Positions 37,097 to 45,036 of a stretch of DNA of 64,000 bases are shown in pieces. The DNA comes from Chloroflexota bacterium. GTDB lineage: Bacteria > Chloroflexota > Dormibacteria > Dormibacterales > Dormibacteraceae. The stretch lies in contig VBDR01000039.1 of assembly GCA_005882135.1 (NCBI GenBank), forward strand, positions 52,907 to 116,906, in the 5' to 3' direction. The position numbers and the translations under genes are program-made. The notes beneath the pieces were generated by a model. The model had not been told where the DNA came from. It did no database searches and saw only the letters and a program-made list of their open reading frames with translations. Every line of letters begins with the position of its first letter. The stretch's first letter is position 1.

Positions 37097-37426
37097 CTAG
37101 CGAACACCCGCGGGTGTCATGGCGGCCACGCGTTTCTCGGCTGCCTCCATGGTCTTAATCGCGCTTTGCACGCTGCCTATCGGGTGGATTTCCGTTTTGG
37201 TGATGCCCGCGAAAGGCAGACTTCCAACCAAGTCTTGAAGCTCTTCGCCCGACTTCACGTCGACGATCAGGACGCCGGCCCTTTCGCCCGCGAACGGATA
37301 CACGGCCTTGATCCGCGAATCTTGATTCGAGGCAAACATCTGAAAAGTCTGTTTGGCGAGCGCAATCGAAGCTGCCGGCGGCACGTTGGTCGAATCGAGC
37401 GCACGAGTGATAACGACAAACTCCAT
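37097..37426 (-). CDS. Small alpha/beta-barrel protein (muconolactone-isomerase-like fold), hypothetical
   Basis: 109 residues: FVVITRALDSTNVPPAASIALAKQTFQMF, then VYPFAGERAGVLIVDVKSGEELQDLVGSLPFAGITKTEIHPIG. The beta-alpha-beta-beta pattern is that of dimeric ferredoxin-like barrels such as muconolactone isomerase or YciI. No catalytic residues are assignable. It lies between the intact GNAT and its truncated copy, on the same strand. Confidence 0.65.
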   Translation of the reverse strand: MEFVVITRALDSTNVPPAASIALAKQTFQMFASNQDSRIKAVYPFAGERAGVLIVDVKSGEELQDLVGSLPFAGITKTEIHPIGSVQSAIKTMEAAEKRVAAMTPAGVR

Positions 37427-37467
37427 CGCCTTGACCCCCTTGGAACATGACCCGGACGGCGACCTAT

Positions 37468-37587
37468 CTAGCCTAGTCCTACGCGGGAAATGTCAGGCAC
37501 CTGCAGCTTGGGATTGAGCTGCGGCAGCAGGCGCGCCAGCGCCGCGTTGATCTCGGGCGTCGCCTCCTCCACAGCCTCGATGTTCAT
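37468..37587 (-). pseudogene. Truncated duplicate of the GNAT N-terminus
   Basis: ATG 37587 to TAG 37468 encodes 39 residues (EAVEEATPEINAALARLLPQ followed by LNPKLQVPDI) that closely match the N-terminus of the GNAT at 36605-37039 (EAVNEVTPQVHAALARLLPQ). The match stops after about 35 residues and a stop follows soon, so the acetyltransferase core is missing. Most likely a remnant of a tandem duplication that also enclosed the 37097-37426 gene. Confidence 0.75.
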
Positions 37588-37653
37588 CCCGTCAGCGTGG
37601 GCGACATTGTCGGCACGGTCTGAGTGCGCGATGACGGGGCGGAATTGGGCCGA

Positions 37654-37860
37654 TTACGACCCTGAGCTTGTAGGTGGAGGGCCAGACACCGGCTTCCACT
37701 CGCTGCCGTCCCACCACCATTTGCCGTCAGCTGAGATCGTGGGCGCGCGGACCATTGGCGGCTTGCGCGAGAGCGCGAAGAAGACCACCAGCGCGACGAG
37801 CGCTCCAACGATCGCGACCATGACGACCAACAGCACCAGGATGCCGAGGTGCACAGCCAA
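37654..37860 (-). CDS. Small single-pass membrane protein with WWWDGSEW motif
   Basis: 68 residues (TTG 37860, or GTG 37854). One transmembrane helix at about residues 5-30 (LGILVLLVVMVAIVGALVALVVFFAL) is followed by a cytoplasmic-looking tail with DGKWWWDGSEWKPV and a Pro/Ser end. The W-rich tail resembles short DUF2510-like or SHOCT-like motifs found on many small actinobacterial and chloroflexi membrane proteins. Function unknown. Immediately downstream of azlD (6 bp). Confidence 0.65.
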   Translation of the reverse strand: MAVHLGILVLLVVMVAIVGALVALVVFFALSRKPPMVRAPTISADGKWWWDGSEWKPVSGPPPTSSGS

Positions 37861-37866
37861 ACCTTC

Positions 37867-38166
37867 TCACAACAGGCGAAGAAGCGCGGCGGTGGCAGCC
37901 GCTGCCGCAACCACGACCAGGAACGGCGCCCGCAGCACCACCGCGACGATCGCCACCACGAGCGCGGCCGCCCGCACGTCGAGCACGAGGTGTTGCCCGC
38001 TCGAAAAAGTCTGCGTGGCAACCAGCGCCGCCAGGAGGGCGATCGGGATCAAGGGCACGGTTCGCTGCACTCGCGGGTCCTGCAGCCAGCCTTGAGGCAG
38101 CGAGAGGCCGGCGAGCTTTAGCGCGTAGCACGAGACCGACGCGACGAGGACGCCGGCCCAGATCAA
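37867..38166 (-). CDS. azlD: AzlD-like branched-chain amino-acid export subunit
   Basis: 99 residues from TTG 38166, overlapping the azlC stop (TTGA). Three to four helices: LIWAGVLVASVSCYALKLAGL, VPLIPIALLAALVATQTF, then two more. Small partner of AzlC. The reading frame is open further upstream, antisense to functional azlC codons, and is rejected. Confidence 0.85.
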   Translation of the reverse strand: MIWAGVLVASVSCYALKLAGLSLPQGWLQDPRVQRTVPLIPIALLAALVATQTFSSGQHLVLDVRAAALVVAIVAVVLRAPFLVVVAAAAATAALLRLL

Positions 38167-38825
38167 CCCGACCTCCTGAAGGCACCGAAAAGCGCCACCA
38201 GCAAGGCGACGACCAGGAGCGGCACGCCCGCCGGCACGAAGGGCAGCACCGCGATCGCAACCACGGCCGCCGCGATCGCGACGGCCAGCGGTTCGCGGGC
38301 CCTGAGGCGAGGCGCGAGGAGGGCCAGGAATGCGGCCGGCGGTGCGGCGTCGAGGCCAAAGACCTTCGGGTTCGAAAGCGCGTGCGTGGCCAGGGCGCCG
38401 GCGAGCGTGCCCAGATTCCACAGCATGAAAAGGGCCACTCCGGTGGCCCAGAACGCGAAGCGGCTCTGCCGAGGGTCTTCTCGGGCGATCGCCATCGCCG
38501 TGGTCTCGTCGATGACGAAATGCGCCGCCGCGACGCGGCGCAAGCCACGCACGTCCAGCAGCGAAGAGAGGCGCAGCCCATAGAGCGCATTGCGCGCTCC
38601 CAGCAGCGCGGCCGTTGCTACGCCGGCCCAGACGCTGCCTCCCGCCCCTATCACTCCGACGAGAGCAAACTGCGAGGCACCTGTAAACATGAGGACAGAC
38701 AGCGAGCACGTCTGGAGCAGGGTCAGCCCGGCCGCAGTCGAGATCGCGCCGAACGAGATCGCGTAGGCGCCGCTGGCGACGGCGATGCCTAGAGCATCGC
38801 GAAGAATCGACCTCTCTGACGGCAT
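38163..38825 (-). CDS. azlC: AzlC-family branched-chain amino-acid exporter
   Basis: 220 residues from ATG 38825 (MPSERSILRDA). An in-frame extension to 38924 is less likely because it overlaps the lipoprotein gene. AzlC signature: AISFGAISTAAGLTLLQTCSLSVLMFTGASQFALVGV, then ARNALYGLRLSSLL and FVIDETTAMAIA. About seven helices. AzlCD exports branched-chain amino acids or related analogues such as azaleucine. Confidence 0.92.
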   Translation of the reverse strand: MPSERSILRDALGIAVASGAYAISFGAISTAAGLTLLQTCSLSVLMFTGASQFALVGVIGAGGSVWAGVATAALLGARNALYGLRLSSLLDVRGLRRVAAAHFVIDETTAMAIAREDPRQSRFAFWATGVALFMLWNLGTLAGALATHALSNPKVFGLDAAPPAAFLALLAPRLRAREPLAVAIAAAVVAIAVLPFVPAGVPLLVVALLVALFGAFRRSG

Positions 38826-38901
38826 CCGGGGATTCTGATCGAGTCTATGGTCCGGGCCGCCGCGGATCGGCGCCGGCACGCGCCAGCTGCCGGCAGCGAC
38901 C

Positions 38902-39387
38902 CTACTTCGTCGTGATGGCGGCACCCGAGGGACTCACGACCCACCACAGGCCGCCGAAGCCGTTGACGCCCTGCCCGGTCGTGTCGCCCGGCGCCTTGTC
39001 CTTGAAGAAGTAATACAGCGGATGTCCCTTGTAGGTGACTTCAACTTTGGCGTCTGTGCGGGTAGTCGTTCCGAGCAGAGACGCGTCAGCGCCGGTGCCG
39101 GCCTGGGGCGATCCCGTGGTCAGCAGAGGCGGCCAGACCGTCGCGCAGTTCGTGTAGCAGGTGGACGCCGTGCCGGTGTCGGCGACGAAGAGATAGAGCG
39201 TCATCCCCTTGTCATCGACCAGGATCTGACCCAGCTTCGCGTTGGTCGCCACGGCTACCTTCGTTCCGGTGGCGGACGGACTCGGCGAAGCGCTCGCAGC
39301 GGATGTGGATGGGCTCGACCCCCCGCAAGCCGCGGCCAGCATGGCCATGACGATCACGCCGCCTATCCCCGGCAGTGTCCTGTGCAT
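38902..39387 (-). CDS. Lipoprotein with secreted-repeat (COG4315-like) domain
   Basis: 161 residues. Signal peptide with lipobox LAAAC (Cys near residue 21), then a Ser/Ala/Pro-rich linker. Two lipoprotein_15-type repeats follow: AKLGQILVDDKGMTLYLFVADT, CYTNCATVWPPLLT, then VTYKGHPLYYFFKDKAPGDTTGQGVNGFGGLWWVVSP. The WPP and YYFxxD features are typical. Secreted and anchored. Function not known; the family is often next to electron-transfer genes. Confidence 0.92.
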   Translation of the reverse strand: MHRTLPGIGGVIVMAMLAAACGGSSPSTSAASASPSPSATGTKVAVATNAKLGQILVDDKGMTLYLFVADTGTASTCYTNCATVWPPLLTTGSPQAGTGADASLLGTTTRTDAKVEVTYKGHPLYYFFKDKAPGDTTGQGVNGFGGLWWVVSPSGAAITTK

Positions 39388-39425
39388 GTATATCCGAAAT
39401 ACTCCCCAGGGTTACGTGAACCGGA

Positions 39426-40193
39426 CTACTCCGGTGTTACGTAGGCTGCGGTGAGGCCGCCGTCGACCAGGAACGTGGCTCCGTTCACGTAGCTCGACTC
39501 GTCGCTCGCCAGAAACAGCGCCGCATTGGCGATCTCCCGCGCCTTGGCGAGCCGTCCCATCGGCAGGTGCACGCGGCGTCGCTGATAGGCGGATGGGTCT
39601 TCGTTGAAGATTCGCATCAGCAGAGGCGTTTCGACCGGGCCGGGGCACAGTGCGTTGACGCGCACCCCCTGCCGGGCGAACTGCACCGCCAGCTCGCGGC
39701 TCATCGAGAGCACCGCGCCCTTGGATGCGGTGTATGCGATCTGGGACGTGGCCGCGCCGAGGATGGCGACGAAGGACGCCACGTTGACGACTGAGCCGCC
39801 GCCGACCTTGAGCAGGTAAGGGATGCCGTACTTGCAGCACAGGTACACGCCTTTGGCGTTCACGGCCTGGACGCGGTCCCACGCGTCGGGTTCGGTCGTG
39901 AGGATGGAGTCGTCGTCCGGCGGCATGATGCCCGCGTTGTTGTAGAGCACATCGATGCGCCCGTACCTTTTCTCGGTCTCGGCATACATCTCCTGCACGC
40001 TCTTGGGGTCGCTGACGTCGGCGGCGAAGAAGAACGCATCGCGGCATTCGGACGCGGTCTTCTCCCCCGCCTCGCGTCCCACATCAGCGACGCAAACGCG
40101 CGCGCCTTCGTCGGAGAACAGGAGCGCCGCCTCGCGGCCGATCCCGCCGGCGGCGCCGGTGATGACCGCTACTTTGCCGTCGAGGCGCCCCAC
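39426..40193 (-). CDS. SDR-family oxidoreductase
   Basis: 255 residues from GTG 40193, directly after the GS1 stop. Classical SDR: VAVITGAAGGIGREAALLF for NAD(P), NNAGIMPP, catalytic Ser in VVNVASFVAILG (around residue 142) and YTASKGAV (YxxxK). Likely oxidises an alcohol or aldehyde-derived product made from the amine/gamma-glutamyl intermediates of the neighbouring GS-like ligase. Substrate unknown. Last gene of the permease-GS1-SDR run. Confidence 0.92.
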   Translation of the reverse strand: MGRLDGKVAVITGAAGGIGREAALLFSDEGARVCVADVGREAGEKTASECRDAFFFAADVSDPKSVQEMYAETEKRYGRIDVLYNNAGIMPPDDDSILTTEPDAWDRVQAVNAKGVYLCCKYGIPYLLKVGGGSVVNVASFVAILGAATSQIAYTASKGAVLSMSRELAVQFARQGVRVNALCPGPVETPLLMRIFNEDPSAYQRRRVHLPMGRLAKAREIANAALFLASDESSYVNGATFLVDGGLTAAYVTPE

Positions 40194-41570
40194 CTACCCT
40201 CTTTCGAAGAGCCGCTCGCGCTCGTAGTTCGTGACCACCTTGTCGAAGAGCGACTGCTCGGTGCGGGCGTAGTTCAGGTAGTGGTCGATGACATCGTCGC
40301 CGAAAGCCTCGCGAGCCATGGTTCCGTTGTCCAGCAACCCGATCGCCTCCCGCAACGAGCTCGGGAACCGCTGCACGTCCGACTCGTAGGCGTTGCCCTT
40401 GAACTCCGGCGGGAGCTTGAGCTTTTCCTCGATGCCGTGCAGCCCGGCCGCGAGCAGGGCCGCAAAGCAGAGGTAAGGGTTGACGTCCGCGCCGGGGATC
40501 CGCGACTCGGTCCTCAAGTGCTGGCCATGGCCGACGATGCGAAAGCCGCAAGTTCGGTTGTCGTGGCCCCACGCGAGCGTTGTCGGGGCCCAGCTCCCTG
40601 CCGCGTAACGCTTGTATGAGTTGATGTTTGGAGCCAGGAAGATGGCGAGCTCGGATGCATACGCGATATGGCCGGCGAGGTAATTCTTGAAGTCCTCGGA
40701 CTCGCCGTCGAACGCGTTGCGATCGCCCCTCCAGAGGCTCGAATGCACATGGCAGGAGCTGCCGATCCAGCGGTGGTCGGGCTTGGCCATGAAGGTGACC
40801 GAGCATCCCTGCTGGTGCGCCATCTCCTTGATCCCGTTCTTGTAGACGACGTGGTTGTCGGCCATCGTGAGCGCATCGGCGAACCGGAAGTTGATCTCCT
40901 GCTGGCCAGGCCAGGCCTCGCCCTTCGAGCTCTCGACCGGAATGCCGGCCGCCTTCATTCCCCTGCGGACCGCACGCAGGAACGGCTCGTCATACGTGGT
41001 GGCGAGGATGTGGTAGTCGAGGATGTACGGGACCGACGGCGTCAGGTCGATGTAGTGCTTGGCGTGCGCCTCAGCGTAGGTCTCCTTGAGGAGGAAGAAC
41101 TCGAGCTCGGAGCCGAACATGGGCTCGAAACCGAGCTTGCGCGCGCGCTCGACCTGTGCTCGCAGCACCTGGCGCGGCGACGGACGCACCGGCTTGCCGT
41201 CGTGCCAGGCCACGTCGCACAGAACCAGCGCCGTCGCCTCCAGCCATGGGACTCGGCGCAGGGTCGCGAAGTCCGGCAGCAGTTCGAAGTCGCCGTATCC
41301 CTGCTCCCAGTTCGCCATCTGGTAGCCGGGGATGGGGTCCATCTCCATGTCCAGCGCGAGCAGGTAGTTGCAACCCTCGACCGACTCGCCGTGGCCGGCC
41401 GACTCCATGAAGTACTCGGCCTCTATGCGCTTGCCCATCAGGCGGCCCTGCATGTCGGTGAAGGCGACCACGACGGTGTCGATGAGACCCTTCTCGACGT
41501 CGGAGGCGAGCTTGTCCTTGCTCAGCGACGGCTCGCGCTCAGGCTGCGCCACCTTGTCCTTGGTCAGCAT
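40194..41570 (-). CDS. Glutamine-synthetase-like gamma-glutamyl ligase (PuuA/GlnA3-type)
   Basis: 458 residues from ATG 41570 (AGGAGG 8 nt upstream). GS fold: beta-Grasp N-terminal part with TDMQGRLMGKRI, then ATP/metal domain with GSELEFFLL (Glu ligand), GQQEINFRFADALTMADN, CHVHSSLW (metal His), and RIPGADVNPYLCFAALLAAG. Non-GlnA GS-like proteins ligate glutamate to amines such as putrescine (PuuA), polyamines (GlnA3) or isopropylamine (IpuC). Adjacency to an amine/amino-acid permease and a PuuD-type hydrolase nearby supports amine catabolism. No adenylylation loop is recognisable. Confidence 0.88.
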   Translation of the reverse strand: MLTKDKVAQPEREPSLSKDKLASDVEKGLIDTVVVAFTDMQGRLMGKRIEAEYFMESAGHGESVEGCNYLLALDMEMDPIPGYQMANWEQGYGDFELLPDFATLRRVPWLEATALVLCDVAWHDGKPVRPSPRQVLRAQVERARKLGFEPMFGSELEFFLLKETYAEAHAKHYIDLTPSVPYILDYHILATTYDEPFLRAVRRGMKAAGIPVESSKGEAWPGQQEINFRFADALTMADNHVVYKNGIKEMAHQQGCSVTFMAKPDHRWIGSSCHVHSSLWRGDRNAFDGESEDFKNYLAGHIAYASELAIFLAPNINSYKRYAAGSWAPTTLAWGHDNRTCGFRIVGHGQHLRTESRIPGADVNPYLCFAALLAAGLHGIEEKLKLPPEFKGNAYESDVQRFPSSLREAIGLLDNGTMAREAFGDDVIDHYLNYARTEQSLFDKVVTNYERERLFERG

Positions 41571-41605
41571 GTCGGCACCTCCTGGGCACAGCTACCAGAG
41601 CGAGC

Positions 41606-41635
41606 GCTGGTGAGCGCTGTGACACGCTCACCAGC
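41606..41635 (-). other. Strong 11-bp inverted repeat between permease and GS1
   Basis: GCTGGTGAGCG (41606-41616), spacer ctgtgaca, CGCTCACCAGC (41625-41635). It lies in the 81-bp gap between the permease stop and the GS1 ribosome binding site. It could be a terminator/attenuator or an operator. No U tract follows. Confidence 0.7.
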
Positions 41636-41651
41636 TCGTATAGACGAGAGC

Positions 41652-43259
41652 CTAGTGGCTGCCGCCAGACGGCGCCCCCGCGGGGTTTACCGGCGCAGGC
41701 GTGCCGGCGGCCGGGATGTCGGTGACCTTGGTCTTGCCGTAGCCCTCCCTCTCCGGGTCACCGTGCTGGCCCTGGGTCAGCGCGAACTCTTCCTCCGGCG
41801 ACAGCACGAGCCGGTGCCGGCCGACGATCGCGAAGTACGCGATGCCGATCAGGAAGTAGACCAGTGTGCCCACGACCCCCGGGCGATATGTCTCGTTCAA
41901 GTAGAGCGAGATCAAGGAGATGATCGCGATCACGCCGGCGATGCCGGCGCCCCAGACGCCAACCGGGCTTCGGTACGGGCGCTCGATGTTGGGCAGGCGC
42001 CGGCGCAGAAAGATGAAGGAGGCGCACTGCATCGCGTAAGACACCACGGCGCCGAACACCGCCATATAGAGAAGTGCGCCGACCACCTGGCCGGCGACGA
42101 GGTTCTTCTGCGTGCCGAGGTATGTCAGGAGGCACGCGAGCACCAGGCCGACGACCCCGCCCGCGATGAGGGCAATGTGAGGCGTCTTCAAGGTCGGGTG
42201 AGTCACGGAAAGGAAGTGGGGGAAGTAGCCCGCGCGCGAAAGCGAGTAGGTATTGCGGCCGTAGGCATAGATGATCGTGAAAAAGCTGGCGATCAGGCCG
42301 ACGAGTCCGATCAGGGCCAGCAATGCGGCCCCCGTGCCCGAGCCAAAGACGGCCTTGAAGCCGTCGAACAACGGCGTGGCCGAGTTGCCCAGCTCCTTTG
42401 ATCCTCCGCCGACTGCGGGGTTCAAGAGAAAGATCAACGCTCCCGTTATGACCAGGGTGGTCAGGCCCCATACCGCGGCACGCGGGATATCGCGCTTGGG
42501 ATCGTGCGACTCCTCGGCGGCAAGAGGCAGCTCCTCGATCGCGAGGTAGAACCAGATCGCGAAAGGGATGGCGGGGAAGATGCCCGCCAGGCCGAACGGC
42601 AAGAACCACGACTGACCGCTCTGCGGCGGGATGTTCGTGAGCAGGCTCAGGTTGAGCTTGCCGGAGAAGATGACGGAGAGGAAGAAGATGGCGAGGATCC
42701 CGAGGGCGATCGCGTTGATCGCGACCGTGAAGCGCATCGTGGCCACGATGCCCCGGATGTTGATGCCGACGAAGACGATGTAAGAGATGATGAACCAGAC
42801 GTAAGGGGTGTTCCACCATGGGTCGCCCTGGACGTTGAAGAGCGACTGGACGATGGCCTGCATCAGAAATCCCATGGCGCCCACCACGACCGCAGGCGTG
42901 ATCACGTACTCCATGTTTTCCGCCAGGCCGGTGATGAATCCGCCCCAGGGTCCGAACGCCGACCTCGCGAACGAATAGGCGCCGCCCGTGTGCGGCAGGG
43001 CCGGCGACATCTCGGCGATGCTGAAGACGAGGCCGTAGTACATGACGGCGATGACGATGGTCGCGATGAGCAAGCCACCAAATCCGCCCACGCCAAGACC
43101 GAGGTTCCACCCGTAGAAGTCGCCCGAGATGACCGCAGCGACCCCCAACGACCACAGTGACCAGAATGCCGCGTGTCGCTTGAGAGCCCGCTTGGCGAAA
43201 TAGGCCGGGCTCGCCTCCCGATAAGCAACCGTCCCTACCTTGCGCCGCTCCTCAGACAA
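41652..43259 (-). CDS. APC-family amino-acid/amine permease
   Basis: 535 residues from TTG 43259, supported by an AAAGGGGGT about 8 nt upstream. Twelve-helix APC transporter: KRHAAFWSLWSLGVAAVISGDFYGWNLGLGVGG opening, AEMSPALPHTGGAYSFARSAFGPWGG (family signature GGxY), IEELPLAAEESHDPKRDIPRA, then the remaining helices. A charged/Pro C-tail follows. This looks like the ethanolamine/amine-related branch (EESHDP). The start region overlaps a TTGTCTGAG motif copy. Confidence 0.92.
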   Translation of the reverse strand: MSEERRKVGTVAYREASPAYFAKRALKRHAAFWSLWSLGVAAVISGDFYGWNLGLGVGGFGGLLIATIVIAVMYYGLVFSIAEMSPALPHTGGAYSFARSAFGPWGGFITGLAENMEYVITPAVVVGAMGFLMQAIVQSLFNVQGDPWWNTPYVWFIISYIVFVGINIRGIVATMRFTVAINAIALGILAIFFLSVIFSGKLNLSLLTNIPPQSGQSWFLPFGLAGIFPAIPFAIWFYLAIEELPLAAEESHDPKRDIPRAAVWGLTTLVITGALIFLLNPAVGGGSKELGNSATPLFDGFKAVFGSGTGAALLALIGLVGLIASFFTIIYAYGRNTYSLSRAGYFPHFLSVTHPTLKTPHIALIAGGVVGLVLACLLTYLGTQKNLVAGQVVGALLYMAVFGAVVSYAMQCASFIFLRRRLPNIERPYRSPVGVWGAGIAGVIAIISLISLYLNETYRPGVVGTLVYFLIGIAYFAIVGRHRLVLSPEEEFALTQGQHGDPEREGYGKTKVTDIPAAGTPAPVNPAGAPSGGSH

Positions 43260-43419
43260 GTCGATTACCCCCTTTCACGGGTCCCCTTCCCGGGTCTCCC
43301 TGTGAGCAAGTTGTCTGACGCTGATGCCGTGCGCGAATGCTAGGCGAGGCCCAATTGCAAGTCAAGGGTGGCTTGGACGACCAGACAACTGATGACCTTG
43401 ACCGGGCAGATGTCTGACA
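43252..43419. promoter_or_regulatory. Four TTGTCTGAC-type operator-like sites (candidate GntR regulon)
   Basis: In the divergent region: site 1 TTGTCTGAC 43311-43319 (+ strand); site 2 TTGTCTG on the minus strand, 43382-43388; site 3 TGTCTGACA 43411-43419, a 4-bp half-site palindrome with T centre inside the gntR promoter spacer; site 4 TTGTCTGAG on the minus strand at 43259-43251, at the permease start codon. Site 1 lies just downstream of the permease promoter. The arrangement fits autoregulated GntR repression of both units. Confidence 0.6.
43337..43365 (-). promoter_or_regulatory. Promoter of permease-GS1-SDR
   Basis: Minus strand TTGACT (43365-43360), 17-bp spacer, TAGCAT (43342-43337). 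Predicted start near 43330, giving a leader of about 70 nt that contains operator site 1. Confidence 0.6.
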
Positions 43420-43426
43420 ACATACT
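43398..43426 (+). promoter_or_regulatory. Promoter of the gntR operon, near-leaderless
   Basis: TTGACC (43398-43403), 17-bp spacer, CATACT (43421-43426), then 9 nt to the gntR ATG. Operator site 3 (43411-43419) occupies the spacer, which would block RNA polymerase when bound. Confidence 0.65.
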
Positions 43427-43435
43427 AGGTGCGCC

Positions 43436-44197
43436 ATGCCAGCCGGAAACGTCGAGGAGCGCGCCCGGCCGCGGAGCGTCCAGGTCAGGGACGAGCTCAG
43501 TCATCGGATCGACCGCGGCCTTCTGCCGGCGGGCTCCCGGCTGCCTTCCGAGCCTGCGCTGGCCACCGAGCTCGGCGTTTCCCGGGCCACGCTCCGGGAG
43601 GCGCTGCGCGCGCTGGAGAACGAAGGCCTGGTCCGGAGGATGTGGGGCGCGGGAACTTTCGTCGCCGACGGCCGGCGGGTCGCCAACAGCCTGGATGCGA
43701 ACTTCGGCGTCACCGACGCGATTCGCGCCGCCGGGATGGAGGCCGGCATCGAGCAGGCCCGCCACTGGATGGAGCCGGCGACCACGAGCGAGGCGGCCCG
43801 CCTCGAGCTGCAGCCGGGATCGGACGTGCTGGTCGTCGAGCGGGTGCGAACCGCCGACGGCAAGCCGGTCGTGCTGTCGAGGGACATGCTGCCTGGCCGT
43901 CTGGTGGCCAAGCAGCCGCACCTCGCCGACGAGATGCTCAAGCGCTCAATCTATGACGTGCTCGAGCGCGACCTCGGGATCGCAATCCACCACGGCGTGG
44001 CCAGCTTCCGTCCGGTGAGGGCTGACGTAACCGTTGCGCGCCGGCTGAACATCCCGCGTGGCGAGCTCCTGCTCGCGATCTGGCAGGTCGACTTTTCCGA
44101 CGACGGCGTGCCGGTGCTGTCGTCGTATGAGTACCACCTGGCCGACGCATTCGAGTTCACCGTGCTTCGGCGCGGCCCTGGGAGGAGGTTGTCGTGA
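43436..44197 (+). CDS. GntR-family (HutC/UTRA type) transcriptional regulator
   Basis: 253 residues. N-terminal winged helix (about 14-75: VQVRDELSHRIDRGLLPAGSRLPSEPALATELGVSRATLREALRALENEGLV) and a C-terminal UTRA effector domain (QARHWMEPATTSEAARLEL, SRDMLPG, SIYDVLERDLGI, LLAIWQVDFSDDGVPVLSSYEYHLADAFEFTVLR). UTRA regulators sense small sugars, amines or amino-acid derivatives. First gene of the eight-gene operon, overlapping the aldolase gene by 4 bp, and divergent from the permease. Probably the local repressor acting at the TTGTCTGAC sites. Confidence 0.92.
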   Translation: MPAGNVEERARPRSVQVRDELSHRIDRGLLPAGSRLPSEPALATELGVSRATLREALRALENEGLVRRMWGAGTFVADGRRVANSLDANFGVTDAIRAAGMEAGIEQARHWMEPATTSEAARLELQPGSDVLVVERVRTADGKPVVLSRDMLPGRLVAKQPHLADEMLKRSIYDVLERDLGIAIHHGVASFRPVRADVTVARRLNIPRGELLLAIWQVDFSDDGVPVLSSYEYHLADAFEFTVLRRGPGRRLS

Positions 44198-45036
44198 TCA
44201 GAGGTGTCGGCAAGTCCATGCGCATGAAGCGCGTCATCGACCCGGCGGGCGTGTCCGTGATCTGTGCGCTCGACCACGGAATGACCTCGCCGCAGTTCCT
44301 GGATCCGCTTTCGGACATCGCCGCACGAACAGCCGAGGCCGTGGCCGGTGGGGCCAACGTGATCATGATGTCGAAGGGGATGATCCGCCTGGCCGAGCCG
44401 GCGTTTGCACCCACGACCTCGCTGGCGCTGCTGCTGTCCGCCTCGGCCAATCCCGAGCAGGGAGAGCCAGAGGTGGTCCAGATCGCGGAAGTCGAGGAAG
44501 CCGCGCGTCTCGGCGCCGACGCCGTCGTCTTGTTCACCGCGCTTGGCGGACAAAACGAGCCGGGCATGATCCGCACCCTGGCGGGGGTCGGCCGCGCATG
44601 TGAAGCTCACGGCATCCCGTTCATCGCGGAAGCCGAATTTCCAACGACCTACGCCTCGGTCGACGAGCTCAAGCAGCGGTACGGATTCGAATACCTGCGA
44701 CGCAACGTCCGCCTGTGCGGAGAGCTTGGCGCCGACATCATCAAGACCAACTGGCCAGGTGAAGAAGCATCCTTTCGGCGCCTCGTGGAAGCGGCCAACG
44801 GCATCCCAGTGGTCCTGGCCGGAGGGTCCCGCCTCGAGGATGACGAGCTGCTGAGCCGAATGGAGCTGGCGATGTCCGCCGGCGCGATCGGATGCTCGGT
44901 GGGCCGGAACATCTTCATGCATCGTTCACCGGAGGCGATCACGCGCGCGCTATCCAGGGTGATCCGGGAACGTTGGACCGCGAACAGGGCCATCGGCGAG
45001 CTGAAGCAGGAGCTGGGCAGCGTGGCGGCGCGATGA
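44194..45036 (+). CDS. Class I aldolase of the FbaB/DeoC/LsrF type
   Basis: 280 residues. TIM-barrel class I aldolase: MKRVIDPAGVSVICALDHGMTS, AVAGGANVIMMSKGMIRL, AEAEFPTTY, and the Schiff-base lysine in ADIIKTNWPG, then GGSRLEDDELL and GAIGCSVGRNIF for phosphate binding. The fold fits fructose-bisphosphate aldolase Ib, LsrF or ADH-synthase-like enzymes that cleave ketose or dione phosphates. Coupling with an FGGY kinase and polyol dehydrogenase suggests cleavage of a ketose phosphate. Confidence 0.88.
   Translation: MIRGVGKSMRMKRVIDPAGVSVICALDHGMTSPQFLDPLSDIAARTAEAVAGGANVIMMSKGMIRLAEPAFAPTTSLALLLSASANPEQGEPEVVQIAEVEEAARLGADAVVLFTALGGQNEPGMIRTLAGVGRACEAHGIPFIAEAEFPTTYASVDELKQRYGFEYLRRNVRLCGELGADIIKTNWPGEEASFRRLVEAANGIPVVLAGGSRLEDDELLSRMELAMSAGAIGCSVGRNIFMHRSPEAITRALSRVIRERWTANRAIGELKQELGSVAAR

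Noticed and set aside
40194..41570. Assigning GS1 (and GS2) as ordinary glutamine synthetase glnA
   Set aside because: Both sit in an amine permease / PuuD-type / aminotransferase context, no adenylylation-site region is recognisable in GS1, and the two copies are divergent, so gamma-glutamyl ligase is more likely.
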